Assembly (NCBI RefSeq): GCF_000716785.1
Contig: NZ_JNYY01000017.1
Location: 97,881 to 161,880 of the forward strand
From: Amycolatopsis vancoresmycina
GTDB lineage: Bacteria > Actinomycetota > Actinomycetes > Mycobacteriales > Pseudonocardiaceae
Length of the DNA stretch: 64,000 nt
Reading direction: 5' to 3'
Shown here one piece after another: positions 1 to 8,900 of the stretch (the first letter of the stretch is position 1; each line of letters starts with the position of its first letter). The position numbers and the translations under genes are program-made. Below the pieces are notes generated by a model. The model did not search any database, was not told the DNA's origin, and saw only the letters and a list, made by a program, of their open reading frames with translations.

Positions 1-1
1 C

Positions 2-988
2 TTCGGCGCCGTCCACCTGGGTTACGTCGTCATCGAGACCCGCCGCTTCGCCGACTGGCGCCGCTTCGGCGCCGACGCCATCGGCATGCACGCCGACGAG
101 CTCGACACCGGCGCGCTCCGGTTCCGGCTCGACGAGCGCCAGTGCCGTTTCCTGCTCCGGTCCGGGCCCGCCGAAGACGTCACCGCCCTCGGCTGGCAGG
201 TCGACGACCACGAGACGTTCGACCGGATCCTCGCCCGGGTCACCGGCCACGGCGTCCCGGTCACCGAGGGCACCGCCGAGGAAGCCGCGCTGCGCGGGGT
301 GGAACGGCTCTGGCGGTTCCCCGGCCCGAAGGGCCTCGCGCAGGAGATCTTCGTGGCGCCGGTGCTCGCCGCCGCCCCGCCGGTGCTGCGCTCGGCCGGG
401 TTCGTCACCGGCGAAGGCGGCCTCGGGCACGTCGCGCTCACCACCACCCGGCCCCACCAGCTGCGCGGGTACTACGACACGGTCTTCGACGCCCGGCTGT
501 CGGACTACATCGACGAAACCATCAGCGGCGTCAAGCTGAAGATCCGGTTCCTGCGCGTGAACCACCGCCACCACTCCGTCGCCATCGCGGCCACGCGCGG
601 GCTGCGGATCGACCCGGTCCGCACCCGCGTGCAGCACCTGAACATCCAGGTCGCCGAGCTCGACGACCTCACCCGGTCCTACCAGCGCGTCCGGGACCTC
701 GGCTTCGGCATGGCGCTCTCGGTCGGCCAGCACACGAACGACCGCGAGCTGTCCTACTACGCCCGCACGCCGTCCGGGTTCGAATGGGAGGTGGGCTGGA
801 ACCCGGTCACCGTCGACGAACGCACCTGGGAGCCGGCGACCCACCGCGGGATCAGCGTCTGGGGCCACACCCCGGCCGGTGAAACAGTGCTGGCGAAACT
901 CGCCCAGTTCCGCACCGCGGCTCGCTCCCTGTGGCGGCCGGAAGCCACCGTGCCCGCCCTCAGCGGCCCCGGCATCCCGGACGACTGA
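2..988 (+). CDS. Extradiol (BphC-like, type I) ring-cleavage dioxygenase, 5' end outside window
   Basis: Fe(II)-dependent cleavage of a catechol-type ring, two vicinal-oxygen-chelate modules. The frame is open from base 2, ahead of the first ATG at 86, and the residues there (LGYVVIE, then FADWRRFGADAIGMH) look like the start of the N-terminal module, so only a few codons are probably missing. The catalytic module is complete: His in GHVALTT, His in VQHLNIQ and Glu in GFEWEVGW are the expected iron ligands, and the acid-base His (NHRHHSV) and Tyr (ELSYYAR) are present. Family knowledge points to 2,3-dihydroxybiphenyl or steroid-catechol type substrates (BphC/HsaC); the true substrate cannot be read. 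The gene lies upstream of the NRPS operon but is separated by 212 bp with an operator pair, so I would not assign it to the cluster. It is not 4-hydroxyphenylpyruvate dioxygenase or hydroxymandelate synthase. Confidence 0.85.
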   Translation, partial: FGAVHLGYVVIETRRFADWRRFGADAIGMHADELDTGALRFRLDERQCRFLLRSGPAEDVTALGWQVDDHETFDRILARVTGHGVPVTEGTAEEAALRGVERLWRFPGPKGLAQEIFVAPVLAAAPPVLRSAGFVTGEGGLGHVALTTTRPHQLRGYYDTVFDARLSDYIDETISGVKLKIRFLRVNHRHHSVAIAATRGLRIDPVRTRVQHLNIQVAELDDLTRSYQRVRDLGFGMALSVGQHTNDRELSYYARTPSGFEWEVGWNPVTVDERTWEPATHRGISVWGHTPAGETVLAKLAQFRTAARSLWRPEATVPALSGPGIPDD

Positions 989-1036
989 ACCATTCCCCGC
1001 CGCCCTGGATATTAGCCGTAAAAATCCGTCCCACCG

Positions 1037-1090
1037 TGCCCACTAGTGGACAATACCGGCCCGCCCGCCGAAGTTGTCCACTAGTGGGCA
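1037..1090. promoter_or_regulatory. Paired operator: two facing copies of an 18-bp-class palindrome
   Basis: Bases 1037-1053 (TGCCCACTAGTGGACAA) and 1074-1090 are perfect reverse complements over 17 bases. Each arm is itself a near palindrome of the form TTGTCCACTAGTGGACAA with one perfect half-site; the perfect halves face each other. Centres are about 37 bp apart. The pair sits 110 bp before the GTG of the first cluster gene and is the only strong dyad in the gap, so it is probably the operator of a dimeric repressor or activator controlling the operon. The regulator is not identified; the 29762-30391 LuxR-type gene is one candidate by position. I could not define a convincing -10/-35 pair. 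It does not resemble an IdeR/DmdR iron box. Confidence 0.7.
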
Positions 1091-1200
1091 AACCCTTGCT
1101 GTCCAACGTAAGCGCTGGTGAACATACCTTTCGTGCCGGGGGCGAGCCGCCGCCGGGGCGCGATCGGGCAACCTTCCGCAGACATCGCAAGGGGGACACC

Positions 1201-2655
1201 GTGACCCTGATTCTCAAGACGAAGCCCGGCGACTACTCCGCGGAGCTGCCCGCCGAATTCTCCGCGGGTGCACTCTCCGACTACCTCACCGCCTACTGCG
1301 CCAACCCCCTTTTCCGCAGCGCGCGATTCGAAGAACTCGAGATCGACGACGACCCCTACCGCCGGCCGGTGCGGCCCGAGGACCTCAGCTTCCTGCGGTT
1401 CGACCGCCCCTTCGGGCGCGCCGACGCCTCGCAGCTGTCCGCCCTGATCGGGCACCGCATGCTGCTGAACATCCACGACACCGCCAAGCCGATGTACGCG
1501 GCGGACATGACTCCCGAGCGGTGGGACGAGCACCGGCTGTTCTACGGCGAACGCAACCGCGTGCTCGGCGAGCTCGTGCGGCCCCTGCTGGAGGAGCACC
1601 TGTTCGGCTTCGTCCGGGAGGCCGTCGCCGAGCAGGCCGCCGACCGGCCCGAGCCGGACGTGGCCGGCCTGCGTGGCCTGCTGACCGACCTGGCCGAACG
1701 GCGCGGCACCGCCGCCGAAGCGCTCGTCGGCCTGGTGGCCGGGGCGAAAGCCGCCGGCGAGGCCGCGAAGATGACGGCGGTCCAGCTGCTGGCCGGCACC
1801 CTCAACGCCCCGCTGCGGGTCAGCCCGCTGATGATCCCGGCCGGCAACGCGCTCGCGGCCATGACCAGCGCGCGCCGCGAGCCGCACCCGATCGACGACG
1901 TCCTGGGTGCCGTCCTGGACGCGTGCGGGTTCGGCCTCGAACCGCACCGCTACTACCAGTACTACCTGCCGTCCACATTGGCCGCGATGAACCACCTGAG
2001 CGGCGCCGCCCGCGATCCCGGCCGGGTCTTCGAATTCCTCGGGGCCATGTGCGTGCGCACCCTGGACTCGCTGGCGCTGATCGGCGGGCACGGCGCCCGG
2101 CTGGCCGAACTCGCCGGCCCGGCGGACTCCTCCCGCACCGAGGCCGCCATGGCCCGCACCGCGCCCGAGGCGGAGACCGCCGCAACCGTCGAAGCGATCA
2201 CGCGCACCGTCCTCGAACCGCTGTCCCACCGCTTCGGCCCGGCGGCTTTGGCCGCCTTCGACCGCGGTGCCCGGGAATACGCGCTCCTGCTGGACGTCCA
2301 CCACGACGACCTGACCGTGCAGCTGCGCTGGATCGACAGCGCCGAGGCCTACCGGGCCAAGGCCGAACGGCTGCAGGCCGCCATCGACGAGCACCACGTC
2401 CCGGTCGCCCTCGACACGTTCGTCGAGTCCTGGGAGGAGTGCTCCACCACCCACGTGCACGACGACGACCGGTTGCTGGTCATCGAAAGCGGCGAGATGG
2501 AGTTCTGGAACTGCTTCTCCGGCATGCACAAGTTCCGCGCCGGCGACAAGCTGTTCATCCCCAAGCACCGCCTGCACGGCTCGGTCGTGCTGTCCGGCGA
2601 ATGCGTCTACCACCAGCCCGTGATCACCGCCGAGCTGGACCAGCGCTATGGCTGA
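1201..2655 (+). CDS. SznF-like protein: helical (heme-oxygenase-like diiron type) N-part plus C-terminal three-His cupin
   Basis: A 484-residue protein. The GTG start at 1201 follows an AAGGGGG ribosome site; the frame continues upstream but lacks sense there. Residues 1 to about 395 are almost all helical with many acidic and His residues, as in heme-oxygenase-like diiron oxygenases (HDO). Residues about 400-484 are a cupin with HVH at 418-420 and His459 in PKHRLHG. The 2- and 39-residue spacing equals the cupin iron triad I recall for SznF (His407, His409, His448), and the total length is close to SznF (about 471). SznF N-hydroxylates a guanidine with its HDO domain and rearranges it to an N-nitrosourea with the cupin. 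As I recall, GrbD of gramibactin (graminine, a C-diazeniumdiolate) is of this type. Predicted role: oxidative N-N bond formation on an arginine-derived substrate. I cannot place the HDO iron ligands by eye (candidates near LLLDVHHDD), so activity of that half is the weak point. Confidence 0.72.
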   Translation: MTLILKTKPGDYSAELPAEFSAGALSDYLTAYCANPLFRSARFEELEIDDDPYRRPVRPEDLSFLRFDRPFGRADASQLSALIGHRMLLNIHDTAKPMYAADMTPERWDEHRLFYGERNRVLGELVRPLLEEHLFGFVREAVAEQAADRPEPDVAGLRGLLTDLAERRGTAAEALVGLVAGAKAAGEAAKMTAVQLLAGTLNAPLRVSPLMIPAGNALAAMTSARREPHPIDDVLGAVLDACGFGLEPHRYYQYYLPSTLAAMNHLSGAARDPGRVFEFLGAMCVRTLDSLALIGGHGARLAELAGPADSSRTEAAMARTAPEAETAATVEAITRTVLEPLSHRFGPAALAAFDRGAREYALLLDVHHDDLTVQLRWIDSAEAYRAKAERLQAAIDEHHVPVALDTFVESWEECSTTHVHDDDRLLVIESGEMEFWNCFSGMHKFRAGDKLFIPKHRLHGSVVLSGECVYHQPVITAELDQRYG

Positions 2656-4909
2656 GCGGACCGCCGGCGTCCTGCTGCCCGAGATCCCCGGCAAGCGGCT
2701 GTTCAGAGCCGACCGGGCCGAGCTGCCGCAGGACGCCCCGGCGTGGCTGGTCCGGTCCGCGGAGGTGTTCCGCGCCGACGTCGGGCACGCCGAGTACCCC
2801 TGCCACTTCGGCCGCAACGCCCTGCACCTGGGCGAGCTGTTCGGCACCTGGGTCGGCGAGGACGGCGACCTGTCCGCGGTGCGCGACGACCTGGTCGCCT
2901 TCCTGGACGCCTCCCGGCCCTTCGCCCACCGCCGGATGGCGCTGGCCGCCTTCTTCGCCCCCGAACCCGGCGCCGGGCACGCCGAGCACGGCCGCCGGTT
3001 CTGGACCGTGCTGCGCCGGCTGGCCGAGACCGACGACCGGCCGTGGCCCGACGAGATCCCGGTGGCGCCGGAACACAGCCGCTGGGAGTTCTCCTTCCAC
3101 GGCGTCCCGATGTTCGTCTTCGCCGCCGCCCCGACGCACGTCGCCCGCCGCAGCCGCAACCTCGGGGACGGCCTGGTCATGCTGTTCCAGCCGCGCAACG
3201 TCTTCGCGGGCATCGAAGGCGGCAGCCCGGCCGGGATGGTCGCGCGGCGCCGGATCCGCGAGCGGCTCGCGGCGTGGGACACGATCGAACCGCACCCGTT
3301 CATGGGCAACTACGGCGACCCGTCGAACTTCGAGTGGAAGCAGTACTACATCAGCGACGCCGACGGCGGGGCGATGTACGAGACCTGCCCGCTCACCCAC
3401 GAGGTCCCCGACGACACCCACGGTTTCGTCCACCGGCAGTTCGAGCAGCAGGCCGCGAAGACGCCCACGGCGGTCGCGGTCATCGCCGGCGACGACGTCC
3501 TCGACTACCGCACGCTGGACCGGCGCGCCAACCACCTGGCCCGCACCCTGCGGGCCGAGGGCGTCCGGCCCGAGCACCGGGTCGGCGTCGTCGCCGACCG
3601 CAGCGCCGACACCGTCGTCGCGTTGCTCGGCGTGCTCAAGGCCGGGGCCGCCTACGTGCCCGTCGATCCCGCGCTGCCCGAAGAGCGGACCGTGCTGATG
3701 CTGGACGAGTCGGGAGCCGATGTGGTCGTCGCCCCCGGCCGGCTGCTCGGCCAGATCCCGGTGGGCCCGCGCCGGCTGGTCGCGGCCGACGGTGCGGGCG
3801 GGGTCGCCGACGAGCCGCCGTCCCGCGAGGCCACCCCGGACAACCTGGCCTACGTGCTCTACACGTCGGGCTCGACCGGCACGCCCAAGGGCGTCATGGT
3901 CACCCACCGGCAGCTCGCGCTGGCCACGCTCGCCCAGCGCGTGCCCGACCGGCCGTGGCCGGAGGCGTTCCTGCTGCCGATCTCGTTCTCCTTCGACGCC
4001 TCCGGTGTCGGCCTGTGGTGGACCCTGACCAGCGGCGGCGCCCTGATCGTCCCGGCCGACGGCGACCACCGCGACCCGGGACGGCTGCGGGAGCTGATCC
4101 AGCTGTACGGGGCCACGCACCTCGACTGCACCCCGGCGCTCTACGACCTGGTCCTCGGCACCGACCCGGCGCCGCTGGCCGGCCTGCGCTGCGCGATCGT
4201 CGGCGGCGAAGTGCTGCCGCCGTCGCTGGCCGCCCGGCACCGCGCCCTGCTGCCGGAGTGCCTGCTGGAGAACAACTACGGGCCGACCGAGGTCGCCGTC
4301 TGGGCCGTGACGCACCTGATCCGCGACGACGTCCCCGACGGGCGGGTGCCGATCGGGCACGCCATCGCCGGCACGCACGCCCACGTGCTCGACGACGCCT
4401 TCGCCCCGGTCGCCGACGGCGAGGTCGGGGAGCTGTTCCTCGGCGGCGGCAACGTGGCCCGCGGCTACCAGCTGCGGCCGGGGCTGACCGCCGAACGCTT
4501 CCTGCCGGACCCGGCCGGGTCCGGCACCCGGATGTACCGCACCGGCGACCTGGTCCGCCGGAACGAGCACGGGGCCCTGGAGTTCCACGGCCGGGCCGAT
4601 TCCCAGGTCAAGGTCCGCGGGCACCGGGTGGAGCTGGGCGAGGTCGAGGCCGCGCTGCGCGCCCACCCGGACGTCGCCGAGGCGGCCGCCGCGCTGGGCA
4701 CCACGGCGGGCGAGCCGGTCCTGGTCGCCTACCTCAGCCTGGTGCCCGGCGTCCGGTTGTCCGACGCCGCCGTCCGCGCGCACCTCGCCCCGCGGCTGCC
4801 CGTCTCGTTCCTGCCGTCGCGGATCGTGCGGCTGGCGGCCCTGCCGCGGCACGCGAACGGCAAGCTCGACCGGGCCGCCCTGCCGGACGTCGCGGAGGCC
4901 GGGCGATGA
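2648..4909 (+). CDS. YqcI/YcgG-family heme N-oxygenase fused to a stand-alone NRPS adenylation domain
   Basis: A 753-residue fusion overlapping the previous gene by 8 bp. Residues 1 to about 250 are a YqcI/YcgG protein: YPCHFG (Cys52), LSAVRDDLVAFLDASR, RFWTVLRRL, WPDEIPV, WEFSFHG, LVMLFQPRNVF, YGDPSNFEWKQY. This family includes GntA (guanitoxin N-hydroxylase) and, as I recall, DcsA-type heme arginine N-hydroxylases and the graminine enzyme GrbE. Residues about 260-750 are a full adenylation domain with YTSGSTGTPKG, YGPTE, YRTGDLV and terminal NGKLDR; it stops directly after that Lys motif, so there is no carrier domain. My hand-derived specificity residues are DAVDIGNVW plus Lys; Asp at position 278 is typical for cationic or amide side chains. 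Predicted role: N-hydroxylate arginine (or a relative) and activate the product for transfer in trans, probably to the A-less last module (20404-24078). Confidence 0.8.
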   Translation: MAERTAGVLLPEIPGKRLFRADRAELPQDAPAWLVRSAEVFRADVGHAEYPCHFGRNALHLGELFGTWVGEDGDLSAVRDDLVAFLDASRPFAHRRMALAAFFAPEPGAGHAEHGRRFWTVLRRLAETDDRPWPDEIPVAPEHSRWEFSFHGVPMFVFAAAPTHVARRSRNLGDGLVMLFQPRNVFAGIEGGSPAGMVARRRIRERLAAWDTIEPHPFMGNYGDPSNFEWKQYYISDADGGAMYETCPLTHEVPDDTHGFVHRQFEQQAAKTPTAVAVIAGDDVLDYRTLDRRANHLARTLRAEGVRPEHRVGVVADRSADTVVALLGVLKAGAAYVPVDPALPEERTVLMLDESGADVVVAPGRLLGQIPVGPRRLVAADGAGGVADEPPSREATPDNLAYVLYTSGSTGTPKGVMVTHRQLALATLAQRVPDRPWPEAFLLPISFSFDASGVGLWWTLTSGGALIVPADGDHRDPGRLRELIQLYGATHLDCTPALYDLVLGTDPAPLAGLRCAIVGGEVLPPSLAARHRALLPECLLENNYGPTEVAVWAVTHLIRDDVPDGRVPIGHAIAGTHAHVLDDAFAPVADGEVGELFLGGGNVARGYQLRPGLTAERFLPDPAGSGTRMYRTGDLVRRNEHGALEFHGRADSQVKVRGHRVELGEVEAALRAHPDVAEAAAALGTTAGEPVLVAYLSLVPGVRLSDAAVRAHLAPRLPVSFLPSRIVRLAALPRHANGKLDRAALPDVAEAGR

Positions 4910-5904
4910 AACTCGTGATGCTGCGCCCGGCCTTCCTGCCCGCCGACGTCGGCTCGCTGCGGGCCGGGCCGGTCACCGACGCCGTCGCCGAGCTCGGCCC
5001 GCTCGTCGCCACCCGGGCGCTGGACGACGCCGGGCTGCTGGCCCGGCTGGCGGCCGTTCCGGTGCGGCCGCCGGGGACCAAGCTGGACCGGTCGGCGTTC
5101 ACCGGCGTCCTGACCCGCAAGGAACAGCACTTCGCCGTGCACGACGGGTTCTTCGGCGTCTTCCGGGCCACCGACGCCGCGCCCGAACTGCTCGCCCACT
5201 GCGCGCTCGTCGGCTACCGCACGGTTCTGCGCGAGGCCGTCCGCTGCGGCACGACGCTGGACGACGAGCAGTGGGGACGGCTGCGGCACGGCATCGAGGC
5301 CGTCCTCGCCTACGCCCTCGGCCTGCCCGCCGTCGCACCGCGGCCCGCCCAGGCCCCGGCCGGGACGGCCCCGCTGGACCCGCACCGGCGCTGGCGCAGC
5401 GGCCACCACGTGTTCTTCCCGCTGATCCAGGGCATCGTGCTCGGGCTGGGCTGCTTCCAGTCGGCCCTCAACGCCGGCCGGGCCGAAGATGCCGACGAGG
5501 CCCTGGAGTTCGCGACCGCCGCGATGTCGGCGTCCCGCGACGCCATGCGGTTCGCCGCCGACTTCCCGCCCGGCGACTACCGCGGGGCGGTCCGGCCGGC
5601 GATGGCGCCGCCGCACCTGCCGGTCGGGCTGTCCGGCGTCATGTCCGAGGACCACGACCTGCTCATCCGCCGCTTCCGCGAGCTGCGCGAGGTCTTCCCG
5701 ACCCTGACCGGGCCGCCGGCCGCGCGGCGCGAAGAGTTCATCACCGCCGTCGAAGCCACCTACGACGCCCACAAGGGCGTCTGCGCGCGGTTCGACGGCG
5801 ACCACGTCGTCAGCCTGCGGATGAGCGCGTCGAGCTCGGCCAAGGCCGTCGGGGTGCTGGAACAGCTGGAACGCTCCCGCCTCAACACCTTGAGGTCACT
5901 GTGA
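4906..5904 (+). CDS. Unrecognised helical protein of the NRPS cluster
   Basis: A 332-residue protein with no family I can name. The ATG at 4906 overlaps the preceding stop (ATGA), and its own stop overlaps the GTG of the FAAL-NRPS, so it is translationally coupled inside the operon. It looks mostly alpha-helical, with clustered His/acidic positions (RKEQHF, HRRWRSGHHVFF, MSEDHDLL, YDAHKGVC) and no signal peptide or membrane segment. The C-terminal part (HDLLIRRFRELREVF) could form an amphipathic helix. Position between the N-oxidation enzymes and the assembly line suggests a step on the unusual amino acid, for example a further oxygenase or ligase partner. A helical metal-oxygenase fold is possible but not shown. 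Confidence 0.8.
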   Translation: MKLVMLRPAFLPADVGSLRAGPVTDAVAELGPLVATRALDDAGLLARLAAVPVRPPGTKLDRSAFTGVLTRKEQHFAVHDGFFGVFRATDAAPELLAHCALVGYRTVLREAVRCGTTLDDEQWGRLRHGIEAVLAYALGLPAVAPRPAQAPAGTAPLDPHRRWRSGHHVFFPLIQGIVLGLGCFQSALNAGRAEDADEALEFATAAMSASRDAMRFAADFPPGDYRGAVRPAMAPPHLPVGLSGVMSEDHDLLIRRFRELREVFPTLTGPPAARREEFITAVEATYDAHKGVCARFDGDHVVSLRMSASSSAKAVGVLEQLERSRLNTLRSL

Positions 5905-8900
5905 CGCCTTCCGAAACCCTCGCCGAGCTGCTCGTCCGCCGCGGCGCCGAGCAGCCGGGCCGCGAAGCGCTGACGTTCCTGGGGGACGACGGCACCGCGG
6001 CCGCAATCACCTACGCCGAGCTGGACGCGCGGGCGCGGGCCATCGCGGCGCTGCTCGACGGCACCTGCCGCGCCGGCGAGCGGGCGCTGCTGCTGTACCC
6101 GCCGGGGCTCGACTACGTCGCCGGGTTCTTCGGCTGCCTGTACGCCGGGATCATCGCGGTGCCCGCCTATCCCCCGCTCGACTCGCGGCAGGCCGCGCGC
6201 CTGACCGGGATCGCCGCCGACGCCACCCCGGCCGCGGTGCTGACCGGGGCGGCGTTCCTGGACCCGGCGCGCGCCCTGCTCGAACCGGTGCTGCGCGAAG
6301 CCGGGGTGCCGGCGGCGTGGCTCGCCACCGACACCGCCCCGGCCGCCGGCGCCCGGCCGGGGGTGCGGCACAACGCGGACCGGATCGCGTTCCTGCAGTA
6401 CACCTCCGGCTCCACCGGGCAGCCCAAGGGTGTCGTGATCACGCACGCCAACCTGCTGCACAACTCCGCCTTCATCCGCGACCGGTTCGGGCACACCGCC
6501 GAGAGCCGCGGGGTGATCTGGCTGCCGCCGTACCACGACATGGGGCTGATCGGCGGGATCCTGCAGCCGGTGTTCGCCGGCTTCCCGGTGACGCTGATGT
6601 CGCCGTTGAGCTTCCTGCGCGAGCCGGCGCGGTGGCTGCGCGCGGTCTCCGACCACCGCGCGACCACCAGCGGCGGCCCGAACTTCGCCTACGACCTCGC
6701 GGTCCGCAAGACGACGCCGGAGCAGCGCGAGGCCATGGACCTGAGCCGGTGGACGGTCGCCTTCACCGGCGCCGAGCAGGTGCGTCCGGCCACTTTGGAG
6801 GCTTTCGCCGACGCCTTCGCCGTCGCGGGATTCCGGCGGCGGGCGTACTTCCCGTGCTACGGGCTGGCCGAGGCGACGCTCATGGTGACCGGGGTGCGCT
6901 TCGACGAGGATCCCGAGGTCACGGCGTTCTCGGCCGGTGCACTGGCCACCGGCCGCGCGCAGCCGGCCACCGGCGGCGGCCCCGCGCGGCAGCTGGTGTC
7001 CTGCGGAACGCCGCCGTCCGACGGCGGGGTCGCGATCATCGACCCGGCCAGCGGGGCGCCCGCCGCCGACGGGACGATCGGCGAGATCACCGTCTCCGGG
7101 CCGTCGGTCGCCGCCGGGTACTGGGGCGGCCGCGACGACGGCGTGTTCGCCGACGGCCGGGTCCGCACCGGCGACCTGGGGTTCCGGCACGGCGGCGCGC
7201 TGTACGTCACCGGGCGGCACAAGGACCTGATCGTCGTCCGCGGCCGCAACATCGCCCCGGACGACGTCGAGCTCACGGCGGCGGCCGCGCACCCGGCGCT
7301 GCGGCCCGGCTGCGGCGCGGCGATCGCCGTCGAGCTCGGCGGCGAGGAGGCACTGGCGGTCGTGCACGAAGTGCAGGGCCCGAAACCGGTGCCGCTGACC
7401 GGGATCGCGGACGCGGTGCGGACCGCCGTGCTCGCGGAGCACGGCGTGGCGGTGCGCCGGATCGTGCTGCTGGGCAAGGGCGGCCTGCCGAAGACGTCGA
7501 GCGGGAAGGTCCGGCGCGCCGAGTGCCGCCGGGCGCTGGCGGCGGGCGAGCTGCCGGTGCTGTTCGACGACGACCCGGCCGCCGAAGGGCTGCGGGAGTC
7601 CGCCGCGACGGTGCTGGGCCTGGCGGACCTCGACCCCGACGTGCCGCTGGCCGCGCTCGGGCTCGACTCGGTCAAGGCCGCGGAGCTCGCGGTGCGGGCC
7701 GAAGCGGCCGGTGTCCGGCTGCACCTGCCGGACCTGATGGCGGGCGCCGACCTGCGCACCCTCGCCGCCTCCGCGACGGCGGCCGAGGCCACCCCGGCCG
7801 ACCGCGTCACCGGCGCGCTGACCGAGGGCGAACGCGCGATGTGGTTCCTGCACCGCCTGGCCCCGGAGTCCACGGCGTACCACATCGGCCACGCGGTGGA
7901 CATCGCCGGTCCCTTCGACGAAGACCGCTTCGCCGCCGCCCTGGACGCCGCGATCGCGCGGCACGCCGCCCTGCGCACCCGCTTCGGCGTGCGCGACGGC
8001 GAACCGCACCGGATCACCGGCGAGTCCTCTGTGGACTGGGCGTCGATCGACGCCGCCGGGTGGCCCGAGTCCCGTGTGGACAGTCTGCTCCGGACCATGG
8101 CCGACGCCCCCTTCGACCTGGAAACCGGGCCGCTGTGGCGGATCCGCCACTGGCGCCTGGACGCCGGGCGGCACGTGCTGGCGCTCGCCGTCCACCACAT
8201 CGTCGCGGACCTGTGGTCGCTGACCGCCCTGGTCCGCGAGCTCCTCGAAGGCGTGCCGGACACCGGACCCGCGCCGGCCATGACCGCCGCGGTCCAGGCC
8301 GAACGCGCCTACCTGGCCACCGCCGAGGCCCGGCTGGCGCACGAACGCTGGCGCCGTCGCCTGGCCGATCCCCCGGAACCGCTCGACCTGCCCACCGACC
8401 GGCCCCGGCCCGCGGTCCAGGGGTTCGCCGGGGCACGGCACCTGCAGGACCTGCCGCCGGAAACGGCCCGCGCGGTCGACGCGCTGGCCGCGGCGGAGCA
8501 CGTCTCCCCCTACACCGTGCTGCTCGCTGCCTACACCTGGCTCCTGCACGCCTACACCGGTGCCGCCGACCTCGTCGTCGGCGCGCCGGCGCCGGGCCGG
8601 CTGACCGGGGACACCGCCGGGGTGCTCGGGCTCGCCGTCAACGTGGTGCCGGTGCGGTGCGAGCTCACCACCGGCGGCACGTTCCTCGACACGGTCCGGC
8701 ACGTCGCGGCCCGCGTGCGGGAGGCCCTGTCCGGGCAGCGGATCCCGCTGCCGCGCCTGGTCGAGCTGGCCCAGCCCGACCGGGATCCCGGCCGCAGCCC
8801 GCTGTTCCAGACGTTGTTCGCGCTGCAGCAGGCCCCGGCGGGCGACCCGCTGGCCGCGCTGCTGCTCGACGCCGGATCCGCCGAGGCCGGCGGCCTCCGG

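Noticed and set aside
2..988. 4-hydroxyphenylpyruvate dioxygenase or hydroxymandelate synthase feeding hydroxyphenylglycine to the NRPS
   Set aside because: The motifs (NHRHHSV, ELSYYARTPSGFEWEVGW) are those of extradiol ring-cleavage enzymes, and no A domain has the hydroxyphenylglycine code.
989..1200. Iron-dependent repressor (IdeR/DmdR) box before the cluster
   Set aside because: I looked because of the siderophore idea; the palindrome present does not match the TTAGGTTAGGCTAACC-type box.
1081..3309. Minus-strand frame opposite the SznF-like gene and the fusion gene
   Set aside because: Antisense shadow with no family pattern or credible start.
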